DNA of 64,000 nucleotides from Yponomeuta sedellus (GCA_934045075.1 OW203722.1:13454796-13518795); one strand, 5' to 3'; numbered from the stretch's first letter, positions 51,201 to 62,260 are shown. Made by a program: numbers and translations. The notes: generated by a model from the letters alone, not told the origin.

Positions 51201-54200
51201 CGCGACTGTCGCTAGCTACGCCGCCGCCGCGCTACAGCCGCTGTAATTAATGTGAAGGGATTCGCTGCGCAGCGCTTCAGTCGCACGACGAAAACGCCTC
51301 TATGGGAAAACGCTCTTAGAGGCAGTTTGTGAATTGTAAATTTTCAATTTTTAAATTTGTGTATTTTATACGGCGTATTAAGGAATCGTGTTTTTATAAA
51401 TAAGATCGTAAGATTCCGAAATAGGTAAGACTAACGGAAATATCACGCAAGTCAATCCTACCTTCCTTATGATTAGGACTGAGCGCGTGGGAACTTGTAT
51501 GGTCTAGAATTTCAGCCTCGGCCTGCAAGCAACTCGGCCTTTGATCTCGTCGCGGTGTCATTACTCTATTTAGAATCGTTTTATTGCTCACCTCACGTCC
51601 GGTCGTTTGGTCAATCCCATGCTAGTGATAGTAGCTTGCTCATCCACTTCCTCAATGACATCGTTGGCTATCTTCATGCTACCTCCCCCTGCCGACGGTT
51701 TCGTCAAATTGGGGTTGCTTGAGGAAATCGTGAATCTTGAGCCTGGTGCTGAAAGGATTAACAAGGATATTAAGGTCTGGTTCTACACCAAAACTCCGAT
51801 TCGTAGAATTTTGTCAGATTCAACGTGTTTTATTTACGCTCTAGCAGCTTTCTTCTACCAAGTACAGAAAGCACTGAGTCTGAGGCCACAGGTGCATCCT
51901 ATTTGCCTCCTGCGGGATCGTACCCACGACAAACAATGAGCATCGGTGTCTACATCTAATCAGCGTATAAACACCCCTCTTCTATTTCACACCAACCCAT
52001 CAACACTTTTGCTCGTCTCTTCTAATGTGTCCCATGTGCCTTCACAAAGTCATTGGCCCTCAGAGCTGGTGGTCTACCCACCGACAGTCGATCTGTTCTT
52101 GGCCGCCATTCACTAGGTACCTTAGTCCACATGTCATTTTCCCGCCTACAGTATGGTAGTCTTTCTGACTTCTGGCCAGAAGGGATTGTGTTTCGTCGCA
52201 ATATACGGAGGCGAGACAGTCAAAGAAACGCCCCAAACCAAACTAGGCTTTAGGATAAGTTTACATTTCATGGTGTATTTATAATTAGGTTAGGTAAGGT
52301 ACCTATTTATTAAATGGGCCTAGTTGCATGAAATAAATGGGTAATTATTATTGTATGCAAAAGTTCACTAAATAGATAATATGTATATCTAAATATCGTC
52401 TACTCAGTAAGTCAGGATTCAATTGTCATTTATTCAGAATACCCCACATGGACTTACTTATGCGCACCAAATCCTGATAAAATTCTGACGTTAGCTCTTG
52501 CTATGGAATTTGACAGCTGGACGTTAGAAACACTTCTGCATCAAATTATGCCTCAGGAATCCGGACTTAATACTCAATACTCAACTGCTGTGCAAATCAG
52601 CGACTTTCGTTTCGAACAAAATCTGTACCTTCCTCTATTTTATTTGCCAGATTAGACCACTTACTGCCGTCAGTTTGCGAATTGACGACGGGCGCCTGCT
52701 TGTTTGGGTCCTCCTTGGAGAATAGTCTCTTCAGCACCGAGGTGACGGAGTTGTTGCGGGTTATGGGTGTCGGCTGCTGGCCCAGCGAGATCATGGAGTT
52801 GGCCGATCCCATGGAGTTGCGGTCCTCGCGTTTCCCGCGGCAGCTTCCCCGGGACACGATGAAGTGGATGCCTGATACCGCGTCGTCATTCATTTGCAGT
52901 TGCTGCGTTGAAAATTTTAATTTACAGTAGGTGGAATCGATAGACGCGCGCTGGAACGCCTTGTATTCGATCTCTATGCGACGTCATGGTACATTGGTCC
53001 AAAAATAAAATCCCACGTACGACGGTAATAAGTTAGTTCAAAAGCGAAAGAATAGTTGGGTGCAAGAAGACAAATTCGAAGATTTTACGGACGTCACATA
53101 AGTTGATTGTAAAGAGAAGCGAGGACAAACTCAAGAATGTAGTTTTAAATTGTTAAGTAGTCACTGTACATCACAATTGCATCTTATTAAAAATGCTACC
53201 AGATGTAGCTATTTACAGCATCGGTTAAATAAAGTTACATGGCAAGGCAACAATGATAAATCAAGTATTTACAAGTAGAAACGCCCAATAAATTAACTTA
53301 TCTTTAAAACTAAAGACAGATATCTACATCTAAGTTAGAAACACCTGTTAGTCATGGTTAATTCTACAAATATCCGCATTCGTTTATGGTTAATTTAATA
53401 CTCAGTTAGTTAGCAGACAATTCAATTAGATTACTTCCTACTTCGAAACCCAAAATTATTTTCCTCTACCTACTCGTACTTACTTACCATTCCATCCAAA
53501 TACCACTTATGATCATTAGTAATAATGCCTTCATATTAAAAGGGTTGCCAAAATATGCAGTGCAATTTACTGCCTAGAAGGGTACTTCAGTGTAATTTCA
53601 CGGTGGATAGAATCATCATAAAAATATTTTTATTTGCAAATCAGATAATATAATCATTACACATAATCGTAATAAAATAACGTAAATTTCCTGTCGATAC
53701 TTAGAACGTAACAGTTTATTCCGATTACCTACTATCAGATAAGACAAACAAACTACGAGTATTACACTTCTCAATGAAATATCCAGGAAACTGTATAGTT
53801 TATAAACACTGATTAGATAAAGAATGAGACCATCCATTTCCTAACGGCTAACACAACAAAGAAAACACCCAACCATCAGATCAAACAGCAGTATAGAGAA
53901 ATTGGTATTGGCAACCCTCAACACCAACACAGCGCGAAGCTCCACACTTATCCGGGCGTGCGGCATGCTAGTAGAAAAAATCGTATCTAACCTCGGGCGG
54001 GGCGAACTTGTAACTCACGGTGTTGCTAGGGGGGAGCATTTCGTCCATCTTCACCGAGGAAGGGTTAACAGTGACCATGCTTCTTTGGCGCGGGGGCACT
54101 GCCACCCGAGCGGTCGACGGCTCCGGATGCTCTTCCCTTTGGTTCTCTGTCGCAATAGTGTAGGGCAACTCCGATGGGAACACCTCGTCCCAATACTGGT

Positions 54201-57200
54201 CACGAATCAACTCGGGGTGCTCGTGATGCATTTCGTCTACTATCATGTACGAGACCTGAAATCGTTACACACTCTTAACTGCCTCGTCGGTCTATCAGTG
54301 AAGCGCTGGGTGAGTTTGTGATGTCCTTGCCTGGTTGCTATAGCATAGGGTAAATTTATTATTTAGCTTCTGACTTCGTCTGCGTGAACTTCAGAATTGT
54401 GTCAAGAGGTTGGTACTAATTGGTGAGTGTACTGTGGTGGTACCATAAAATAATCACAAATGTAATCTTAGAACATGCCGGAATTTGAATTATCGCCCTC
54501 TATAATGATAAGTATTCTATGTGCATTAGCACACAGAACATTTATCTTTAGTTATATATAAAATGCGTGCTAAATCACTAGTTTAGATGTGATAGTTTTT
54601 CCTTGAATATAAATTATGCACTACTACAATCAATATTATAACGTAAGGAATGTAATTGTCTTCGTTATCATAAATAAAAAGATACTGAATTCAAATTGTT
54701 TTTGCCGTATTTGCTTGGTTAACAAAATTTCACATTTGATACTAGTAATAGATTTTTTAATAATCAGACCAGTGTGTAATGAAAGGCAATTGACGAACGT
54801 CTCGGGCGAACTTACTTGTACATCTCTATCGATCAGCCAGTTGACTTCAAAGTCGTCATCGTCCTCGCCGAAAGGGTTTATGAGCGATTCCGCCACTTTC
54901 AGCCAGCCCATGTAGAAGAAGAACTCTAATGTACTAAATATAGGGAAATAAAGGTCTATACTACTGATATAGACAGACTCAGAAGAGGAGGTCTGCAACT
55001 TTTTATCGATCCACTGACTGCCCAAAGCAGATGTTATAAAGTAGGAATATACAGCTATGGTAACTACCTGGAAGCAGAAATTTAAAAGTCTTAAGTTTAC
55101 TAGCAGATTTGCTAATGCAAAGTGCGAGGGTAGATACATTTACATTTGTGTTCAACCTTTAAATGCTTTTTATTGCTTCAGGAAAGAAAAATGGCTTATA
55201 GTAGCAACGTCAAAGCATATAGGGTGTTAGGAAATTCTCATGCGAAAATAGGTCATGGTTTACCTAAAAATAAACGAATAACTTTCACTATGTGGACAAA
55301 ATTGGAGTCGCGAAAAAAACAACTTTTTTATACTAAAGTTACCACTTGCGGCATTAAAATTAATGGAACAGCTGATATTTTAATTGCGAATTAAAAATTT
55401 AATTCAATGTAAAAGTTGTCCTTATTGATGAGGAAAGACCCCATTTTCTGATGTTCAGGGTAACTACAAATATGCGAAATTCTTGAAACACCCCAATTAG
55501 AATTCGTTTTCTTGCAACAACTTTTGTTCTTTGGTTTTTATATTTCTTTCTTTACAGATTATATATTTTTAGAATGATTTAGAAGATTTTATTAATTTCG
55601 CGTGTAACGCATTCTGTTGTCGCATGTAAGTATAATGTTATTGAATGCATGTGGTTGTTATCATTATCTATCAAACTGGACTTTGTAGTGGCAAACCAGA
55701 AAACAGTGCCTATTCAAAAGTTGTTGAAAAAGACAAACTCTAAGAGTAATGTGTTATTTAATAAAAAAAATCCTCTATAGGTGGATTTAGTTACACCCTG
55801 TAGAAAAACAAACACTGTGCCCAGACTCTGTTAATGCATCGTAGTACGGTGACAAGTCGATTTCATTTAGTTGCCACTTCAAGCCACGCACACAACGTAT
55901 GAAAAAAAATCGCATTAGTGTGGGTCGGACTCGACCACCGAGGGTCCCCGTACGTATTACTAGGTCTGGTTAGGTTTGTTAATCGAATCTCGCAGTTTTT
56001 TCCGAGCTCTTCCCGAACTTCAAAGACTATTCTTGTCGAAATATACATTTTGCGACATAAAAGGCTGTAACTTTTTTTGCCTTAACTTAGAACTTTGTTT
56101 TTCTTAGAACTTCAAAGGACTGTAGACGTGAGTATACAGTTTTGATTTGAACTCGATACCTTACTTTTCTGAGATAAAGGATCTTGACCGCCACACGGAC
56201 GGACGGACAGACGGACAACAGTGATTCTATAAGGGCTCCTTTTTTTTCCTTTTACTGAACGGAACCCTATAAAATTATCTGACTCCACCGTGAATCTGTC
56301 ATTGGACTTTTTTGCACTAACAGGATCGAGGCCCTGAAAGGTCGAGGTGTCTACCTGAGTATAAACGAGAGGCACGCTAATCGTGTCGTAACTAAGAAGG
56401 AGTCCAGCTTGACCCCGGAATTTGTTCAATTCATCTATGATAGTCTTTACAGCAAAGTCGTCTCGTATTCGACCCTCCTTTCGCGCTCTGGTAACTATGC
56501 TCGTCGCCCATACAATCGGCAACCTGGAACAATGCAGCCATTATAGTAATACATACATGTGGCTGGGTGTGTAAAAATACGCAACTTATAAAGAATACAA
56601 AAAACCCAACTGATAAAAAGTAATTTTTAAAAGGCCTATACAGAGACATTTAAGTGCCTATATAGTGACATTTAAGACAGTGATACTCGAGCGGTTTCGA
56701 TCTTTCATTTAAAATTCCATTTATTTTGTCAAAATCGGTCAAGACGTTCTGTAGTTAGGTAACGTACATACATGATATTTACCTAAAACGGATTGCTCTC
56801 TTTTGCTTTCACAAGGAGTGAATATGTGAGTAATGACTGCATGCCTAATAATACAGTTAGTATCTCCAGTCCTGAACTAACGAGCATCTGTTATCGCGAA
56901 TGTTTATCAATCTACTTGTCGCAAGATTTTATGTACCTTCATCATCACACATAAAATTATCAGATAATACTTTATTATTCGCGGAGATCTCTAGCTTACT
57001 TTGGAGCTGTGAGGTGATATTGTAAGCTATTCATCATACTTTTTAGGTACCTATTCGTACCCGAAGCGTACAAAAAGGATGGATACTACGTCTGTCTGTT
57101 TATCTGAACTATGGACGCAGCGAATCTAGGTTTATTTTCCAGGGGGCGGGGATCTGGCCCTTGAAAAGCGATGACTTGCACCCAATTCCAATAAGTAGGT

Positions 57201-59738
57201 ACATCTATGTAAGGTAACAGTAATCTGTAAATTAAGCAACAGGTTGGAGTGGTCTTAGACAACACTTGGTTGGGCACAGCACAGTAATTTGGTCAATTAT
57301 TTGCCGGGCATTAAACCAATGCACTTTGTGCTTAGTATGGACGGTGGCTTTTAGTATTCTTTAAACTCTATTTCAAAGCTCATCGAGGTAGCAGACAAGT
57401 GGCCGGCTTTCAACATTTTGAAAAATTGAAAGAAATAACAAATTATTTAGCGCCACAGAAGGCGTTTTTATTAATTGGTATTTGCGAATCAAGAAACGCT
57501 TTCCTTCCATCGCAACTATGTAAGTTTGGGAAGTCCTTCTTTGTTCGCAATATAATACAAACTCTTCTTTCGTAATTAGTTACGAAACACAGTTGCGAAA
57601 ACGGCCGAAGGGGTAAAAACAGATATTAAAACACATTTAAGGAAGCGATAGCATTAAAGGATGTATTGACCTTTGCAAGTCTAAATCGTGGAAATGACAA
57701 TTTATGTTTATTTCTAGTATCAATATTATGATGGCTACCAATATTTTCGAAATTGCTGATATTTTTCATGAGAAACATTATGCATTTTCGTAAATGTATT
57801 GGCCAAAATATAGAAGAGGCATTGTATACGATTCAGCAATAAAATTCCTCAAGATATGGTAAGACTTATCATTATCACCGACGCGGTTTAAAAAATGGGT
57901 TAAGTATAATCCGTGCAAAAAAGCGTATTATAACATTGATTAAGGACTATTTGGAAGACAAAGATGTCTGGTATTAAAATAATGGTAACGGGGACGATTA
58001 AGTCTAGTGTAATGTAACTTTAACCCTAGATGGCTAACCTTCGTAAAAAATACATAAAGCCTTAATATACGCCTCAGAGGCGTGTATATCTAAATAACCA
58101 TTTCTAGGATAAAATATAATTATTAAAATATTTTTTAAAAACCTATTTAGAGGCTAAAATATTAAAATATGTTTTTATTTTTAAGGTTGGATTTCAATAG
58201 GCAATAAAACACAAATTAAACATTGAAATCTTTAATCAAAGTATTTTTTGAAACAAAATAAAATAATCTCGTCATATTGGAACAAAAATGTAACTATTTT
58301 TAATTGACGATAACATTAATTATTACTTAATTTTTTTTTTTTACTATTAATGAGTTATTCTATAATCAATTATTAAATTTAATCAATTTTTTTGTGATTA
58401 GATTACAGTTTTGAGCAGTCTACACATACATCAACTTTTTGTTCGCAAGATACTGACTTTTTGCACCTATGACATACTAATTTACACATTATCTTCTTTT
58501 TGTAAGAAAAAAAGGAGCAATATTTTCGTTTTTTGTGCTATGGCTCTTCTGCCAGAACTTCTTTGCTAGAATTAGTAGGTTTAATGAGAGTTTGAGTTAT
58601 ATTTTCGCGTAGAGCTCTCTTCAACGTCGGCGCGTCAAGTCTCCTCTCCATCCAAGGCTTCACCAAACCTGTATTGAACTACTTTATAAATTCTCTCCTA
58701 TTTAGAGGTTTCTTGTTGTTTTTTATACGTAAATAACAACAGAGTGGACAAACGCTATGTTGAAGATGCCGTAGTAGACCAAACAATGTCCATTCTTACC
58801 GTGAAGCTTCTGGAAACACGATTTATTCGTCCTGAGCTGCCTGAAGCCTAAGAATTAGCAAGAGTAGATGGATGGATAGCTGCAGTAGGTGTAGAGACCG
58901 TACCTTCAGTGTAAATGATTGTAAAGATAAGACCTCCTCCGTAACATAGTCTTTTTCGTCTTTACTCGGAATATCATCCTCAACTTGATCATCCTCGTCT
59001 TCAGAAGCCGAGTCTCACAGAGAACCAGTATCTTATTAGTCTAAGATCGCCAACACGTCGCCTTGTTTAGCTGTTTAGGCCGTGCCCTATTTTATCCGAA
59101 ACAACGCCAATAAACACATAAAAACTAACAATAGCAAACTGTCACACACTTGGTTAAAAGTTACTCAAAGCCTAAACATACGCCTCACAGGCGTACTACA
59201 CGTCTATAACTCAATAATGGTGGAACTTACCTTAGCGATATGGGCACCATTCGCAAGCTCCCGGCGGCCGAGTTGGCAAAAGTGCACGAACCCGTAACTT
59301 CGCCCGTTAAAAAGAGGTAGACAATTTCCGAATGCGTGTACGCCTCAGAGGCGTAGATAAGGCTTCTAGGGTTAAGTTGAAAACTTTGTTAACTAAGTTA
59401 AAATCTGTTTTGAAAACAATATAAAGTGAAGTTTCTTTGTTAGTTTCTTCTCCACATTTATGAATTAATTGTGAAACTAACAGCTTTTACGTTATTAAGT
59501 AAACAGTTTCATAGGAGTACTCAGAGCTGACTCACCAATGCTTCGAGGGTTTCGGGAACTTCTGATTGAGGTTCTCTAAAATGTCTTTCTCGTTGTCGAG
59601 CAGGAGGCCGGCCTCGACGAAGTTGTCGAGCGTGGGGAAGCGCTTCTTGACCCGCGGGGAGATGCTGGACAGCACCATGGTGAGGCACAGGCACACGTAC
59701 CGGACTATAGTGCGCCGCATCAGGCGCCCCCGCTCGTC
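45119..59738 (-). CDS. Best: Bestrophin, calcium-activated chloride channel (5' exons beyond window)
   Basis: Ten exons read on the minus strand: 59536-59738, 56355-56523, 54816-55067, 53992-54255, 52629-52902, 51592-51748, 50194-50285, 49192-49392, 46004-46134 and 45119-45241. All junctions are GT-AG and phases agree (0-2, 2-0, 0-0, 0-0, 0-1, 1-2, 2-1, 1-1, 1-0, 0-stop), giving 621 residues and TGA. The first four exons hold the conserved channel core: [67 protein letters not shown] and the calcium-clasp acidic cluster GEDDDDFE. The last six encode a long Ser/Pro-rich, then acidic and Lys-rich, cytoplasmic tail. The first ~100 family residues (first membrane segments and neck) are missing because the intron before 59738 runs past the window end. 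Introns are full of transposons. Confidence 0.93.
46004..46134 (-). CDS. Best: Bestrophin exon (acidic and basic tail)
   Basis: 131 nt. Acceptor 'ttttttcag', donor gtacct. It reads [18 protein letters not shown] then [17 protein letters not shown], acidic followed by basic. Confidence 0.85.
46400..46835 (+). pseudogene. RTE LINE reverse-transcriptase C-terminal fragment and 3' tail
   Basis: It reads [65 protein letters not shown] and [12 protein letters not shown], then TAG. These are the terminal motifs of RTE-type endonuclease-reverse transcriptases. The 3' end 'gtctgaagaagaagaa' is the RTE microsatellite tail. Only about 130 codons remain. It lies within a bestrophin intron, on the opposite strand. 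Confidence 0.85.
46870..47228 (-). mobile_element. 5S-derived SINE, near full length
   Basis: On the minus strand the head is 'gatcacgaaggttaagcaacatagggcgcgttcagtgcatggatgggtgaccg', whose layout matches 5S rRNA A-box to C-box. The body 'ggcacgttaagcaattgctgcc' follows, then 'gtaagactagccac', a 'cctccaccaatccg' block and a 'tcatcatc'-complement tail. Confidence 0.8.
47885..48246 (+). pseudogene. Tc1-type transposase, N-terminal part
   Basis: It reads [16 protein letters not shown], a first helix-turn-helix ([20 protein letters not shown]), [16 protein letters not shown] and a second DNA-binding region up to [13 protein letters not shown]. The frame is good but is interrupted by an RTE tail at 48247. 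Confidence 0.85.
48247..48348 (+). mobile_element. RTE 3' tail inserted in Tc1 transposase with 8-bp duplication
   Basis: About 102 bp ('caggcagatgctggatgccgc' to the GAA repeat) bounded by AAGGAGAA at 48239-48246 and 48349-48356. It is a severely 5'-truncated retroposition product. Confidence 0.85.
48349..48800 (+). pseudogene. Tc1-type transposase, catalytic part, broken
   Basis: It resumes with [11 protein letters not shown]. The first catalytic block ([16 protein letters not shown]) is offset by a frameshift; later [21 protein letters not shown] and [16 protein letters not shown] are in changed frames. Several frameshifts make it non-functional. Confidence 0.8.
49192..49392 (-). CDS. Best: Bestrophin exon (Pro/Ser-rich tail, phase-symmetric)
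   Basis: 201 nt, phase 1 on both sides, so it can be skipped without a frameshift. Acceptor 'cgtaatcaacag', donor gtaagt. It reads [32 protein letters not shown] and [10 protein letters not shown]. It is GC-rich compared with the rest of the tail. Skipping would still join neighbours in frame. Confidence 0.78.
49517..49860 (-). mobile_element. 5S-derived SINE copy
   Basis: Same order as the 46870 copy, with the head 'gatcacgaagatgaagcaacatagggcgcg', body and 'ccccgtggtggagtatggcc' tail. It lies in the bestrophin intron just beyond the exon at 49192-49392. Confidence 0.78.
50021..50180 (+). mobile_element. tRNA-derived SINE copy with snap-back 5' end
   Basis: A partial tRNA head (gagcgctggcacggatagcc, GGTTCGAATCC) and the full tail. 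At 50021-50042 the inverse of the head's B-box region precedes it: 'cgaacccgcaacctctggctat' pairs with 50078-50099 with one mismatch. It ends 14 bp from a bestrophin splice donor. Confidence 0.78.
50194..50285 (-). CDS. Best: Bestrophin exon (cytoplasmic tail)
   Basis: 92 nt. Acceptor 'ctcgtttttag', donor gtaggt. It reads [17 protein letters not shown] and [14 protein letters not shown] tRNA-SINE ends 14 bp beyond its donor. Confidence 0.82.
50484..51316. mobile_element. DNA transposon with ~50-bp inverted ends, family uncertain
   Basis: The left end GAGCGCTTTCACGTATAGACG and the inverse of the right end (GAGCGTTTTCCCATAGAGGCG) match over about 50 bp, including GTCGCGCGAC / GTCGTGCGAC. A minus-strand frame at 50896-51156 starts [17 protein letters not shown] but is not recognised. 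TTA follows the right end, but a matching left duplication is not clear. Confidence 0.65.
51592..51748 (-). CDS. Best: Bestrophin exon (cytoplasmic tail)
   Basis: 157 nt. Acceptor 'taatcctttcag', donor gtgagc. Read in phase 1 it gives [34 protein letters not shown] and [12 protein letters not shown]. It was found because the neighbouring exons do not join in frame without it. Confidence 0.8.
52024..52144 (-). pseudogene. LINE C-terminal motif relic
   Basis: It reads [18 protein letters not shown] and [16 protein letters not shown], a diverged form of the EWRPR..VGRPPxRWxDD motif of RTE-related LINEs. It is short and isolated in a bestrophin intron. Confidence 0.65.
52629..52902 (-). CDS. Best: Bestrophin exon (cytoplasmic tail)
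   Basis: 274 nt. Acceptor 'caacgcag'; [34 protein letters not shown], ending NKIEE plus one base at a gtacag donor. If unspliced it would run 13 codons to a TGA, so a short alternative end is possible. The donor is moderate, but the phase matches the next exon. Confidence 0.85.
52903..53991 (-). other. Bestrophin intron
   Basis: About 1.1 kb of AT-rich sequence with no recognised insertion. Confidence 0.5.
53992..54255 (-). CDS. Best: Bestrophin exon (end of core, start of tail)
   Basis: 264 nt. Acceptor 'gatttcag'; [32 protein letters not shown], then a Pro/Ser-rich tail ending SYKFAPPE; donor gttaga, a weaker form. Confidence 0.9.
54816..55067 (-). CDS. Best: Bestrophin exon (membrane segment and calcium clasp)
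   Basis: 252 nt. Acceptor 'gcttccag'; [49 protein letters not shown] and LIDRDVQ; donor gtaagt. Confidence 0.93.
55200..55480 (+). repeat. Dispersed repeat copy A
   Basis: The block 'ttaccacttgcggcattaaaat' and neighbouring sequence are shared with 63330-63565. An 82-codon frame (55146-55391) overlaps it but is not recognised. Class unknown. Confidence 0.5.
55900..56277 (+). repeat. Lepidopteran interspersed repeat copy
   Basis: It runs from 'gtgtgggtcggactcg' to 'ccacacggacggacggacagacgg' and 'gaacggaaccctataaaa', a layout common in lepidopteran genomes. It ends 77 bp from a bestrophin exon. Confidence 0.6.
56355..56523 (-). CDS. Best: Bestrophin exon (core)
   Basis: 169 nt. Acceptor 'attgttccag'; [40 protein letters not shown]; donor gtagac. 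Confidence 0.93.
56524..58023 (-). other. Bestrophin intron, left part
   Basis: AT-rich intron. 57057-57110 shows a 'gtacccgaagcgtac..tactacgtctgtctgt' block like other dispersed repeats. No gene was seen. Confidence 0.4.
58024..59371. mobile_element. piggyBac-type element relic with TTAA
   Basis: The ends CCCTAGATGGC and GCTTCTAGGG are flanked by TTAA (58020-58023 and 59372-59375). The motif 'cgcctcagaggcgt' recurs near both ends (58071, 59160, 59340). Inside, minus-strand frames keep the Cys-rich C-terminal domain ([31 protein letters not shown]) near 58420-58545 and an acidic leader ([18 protein letters not shown]) near 58945-59010. The catalytic core is deleted. Confidence 0.8.
59536..59738 (-). 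CDS. Best: Bestrophin exon (core, first visible)
   Basis: 203 nt. Acceptor 'ggttttgcag', then [44 protein letters not shown] with the Trp codon split at the gtgagt donor. Confidence 0.93.
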
Positions 59739-59814
59739 CTGCAAAACCGGGACGTGTCTCTTTACCGTGACCTTTTTCAACTAACTGTCGGGAGACATAT
59801 TGATTGAATTGTAA

Positions 59815-60415
59815 AGGCTCGTTTACGCCGAGGCAACAACGTGCGACAGTGCCGCATGCTACATATTGTGGCATGCGGCACCTTGAGGCATGCTACAATT
59901 TGCGGCATATGTGGCATACGGCAGCCTATATTACGCCGAGGCAACATCGTGCCTCGATAATTTCCAAAGCATCGTGCTGTTTTGTTTATGGAGTGTTTAT
60001 GGTTTACCTACTTGTTTGACCGAAGGAATACACCATAGAATATGGCTGATCAAGTAACTTTAGCAGCAGCTTATTTAGTACTAAGCCATGCAGCTAAACA
60101 ACGGAAGAAGAAACGTTTGGTGGAAAAGAAGATTACTTCAGAATGGCCCACGTACTAGTTTACTAACAAAAATTAAGGCAGACGATGGTACCATAATCAA
60201 AAACTTTACCAGAATGTCAACTTTGACGCACGGAAAATGTCGCATGGAATCCATTGTTCCCGGATACCTACAAGCTGCGACAGTCTGCCACATGACGCAA
60301 GGTGTTGCCATGCCGCACGGTTCTTGCCACAATGTGCGACATTTTTAATTTTGTAGCATGCGGCCTTGTGGCATGCCGCAATGCCGCACAGTGTTGCCCC
60401 GGTGTAATATAGCCT
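59815..60415. mobile_element. Harbinger-like deletion derivative
   Basis: Inverted ends start AGGCT and share TTACRCCGRGGCAACA, then 'gtgcg.ca.tgc.gcatgc'; TAA occurs on both sides (59812-59814, 60416-60418). Inside, from ATG at 60042, MADQVTLAAAYLVLSH leads, after a frameshift, into WWKRRLLQNGPRTSLL and KNFTRMS, like the start of PIF/Harbinger nucleases. Only about 60 codons of transposase remain. Confidence 0.75.
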
Positions 60416-61031
60416 TAACGTTCATTAAGCCGCAGTTTCTGCGCTACTTCGAATAAAACATTTTCATTTCCTTTTTATACATTAATTTAATTTTCATTTC
60501 ATTTCGTAAAAAAAATAGTAAAAAACCCGACATAAAATTAGGAAAGTTATTTCTGTAAATTAGTGGTGTGCATCTAAAATAAGATGTGAAGAAAAACACG
60601 CACTTGAAAGAAGAGTTATTGGTTTTTTCACGGATCTCTCCAAGATATATTGATCAAATTTCTAATAACCGTAAGTTACCCCATTTTAATGAATTAATGA
60701 TATTCGACAACGCGGTAAAAAATTATCGCTAAGCTATGGTATCGCAGAGTTGGTCGCAAATATATTTGGTCAAGATCTATTGACGGGATCCATAAGAAAA
60801 TCATCAAACACTACAATTTGCAAAGGCATCTTTCTTCACGTCATTAAGAAAGCAAAAATATCGATACAACAAAGAATACCGTCCGTCCGCACTGTTTTCT
60901 GTATATTAGGATAGGAGAAGGCTAGCTAAGTAATAATATTGAAAATATTGAATATTGAAAATGGTTACAAATGATACTTAGTTTTGAAGGGCAGTAAATA
61001 GGGCAAGCATTCTATAATGTAGTGTAATGTA
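60416..61031. other. Bestrophin intron or intergenic, no gene seen
   Basis: AT-rich, without recognisable exons. The missing bestrophin 5' exons were searched for by eye on the minus strand and not found here. Confidence 0.4.
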
Positions 61032-61945
61032 AAGGAGATTGACCATTTTGGACCAAATGCTGCCCAGGCGTGGGAGTAATTTTTTATTTTACCTTACATA
61101 AAAGGGTATTTAAGAAAAATAATAATAAAAAAAACATCCACGAGGTTGTGTAGTACCTAATAATATATCTTATGGTTTTTGTAGCACTTTAACTTTTGAT
61201 ATTTTATTTTTTTATAATATTTACGTCGTTGTTTAATATTATTATCTTATTTATTCTTCCTCTAGTCAGGTCCCGACCTCGCAAGTATCGCTCGAAGCAA
61301 GTTTTTTGTATGTTTGTATAGCGCTGTCTCTTTTTTCAATTCCAAGACAAGTTGATCGAATGGTACGGTACAAAATCACAGCGAGATTTGAGAGAAATTA
61401 AAAGTCTCGCTTCCTAATATTCAGATGTGTATGTGTCTGTCTCTTTCGCGCACGGTGAGTGAGAATACCTGTTACTCTGTACCTGCTCGGAACGATCGGC
61501 AGTTGTGCTCACGTTGTTTGCCTAGTTTGGTTTTTGGGGTGGGCTAGGCACGAAGACGTTGTAAGGCGGCCTGCTTTATTTTTAGATTCAATAATTATAG
61601 ATGACGATGAGGATGATTGATTAGGTATCATTAATGTTTACATCATGATCATGTGACGAATAAATGATTGATTTATTATAGCACCATCCTTAGCAAGTGT
61701 TATAATAGTAATAAATAATCCATTGTTCACAATATACCGTGTTTTATTTCAAAAAAACAGCTGTTGGTTATGATTTTTCGTCAATGTAAATCCTATGAAA
61801 AATATTTTTTTTCTCAGTACTCCTCGGATAGATTCTAAAGCGCTTTGGGTTACAGTCTGGTATTAGTCAAAGGAACATTATGTACCATGTTTCAATGTTG
61901 GGCAGCACTTGGTCCAACGTTCATACAAAAATGGTCAATCTCCTT
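61032..61945. mobile_element. TA-flanked element with inverted ends
   Basis: The left AAGGAGATTGACCATTTTGGACCAA and the inverse of the right end share about 33 bp with a gap. TA lies on both sides, as in Tc1/mariner. There is no transposase frame. A hairpin 'gcctagtttgg..ggtgggctaggc' lies near 61520-61550. Confidence 0.65.
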
Positions 61946-62059
61946 TATAATATTCACTGATTTGTCGTATTTTTGTGAATAAGTGTGTGAATGATTCGAT
62001 CTTCTACCTACTACGAGTACCTTCTCTTCATGAATTAAAGTAGGTTTATTTTTAGGGTC

Positions 62060-62260
62060 TTTTTTCCTTAGGGTACCTCAAAAGGAAAAATAGAACCCTA
62101 TATATACTTTGTCGTCGTCGGTTTGTCCGTACACCGTTTGTCTGTCAAGACCCTTTATGTCGGGAACGCGTGGAAGTATCAAGCTTAAATTAAAACCTTA
62201 TTCTCAAGTCTACAGTCCCTTGAAGTTGTAAAGAAACAAACTTTAAGTTTACGCAAAAAA
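62060..62260 (-). repeat. Lepidopteran interspersed repeat copy, reversed
   Basis: 'ccttagggtacctcaaaaggaaaaatagaaccctata' followed by 'gtttgtccgtacaccgtttgtctgtcaagacc' is the inverse layout of the repeat at 55900. Confidence 0.5.

Noticed and set aside
54616..54915. Plus-strand 99-codon frame
   Set aside because: It is opposite the bestrophin exon 54816-55067 and its intron.
59521..59874. Minus-strand 117-codon frame overlapping the bestrophin exon
   Set aside because: It is an alternative frame; the conserved bestrophin residues are in the frame of the 59536-59738 exon.
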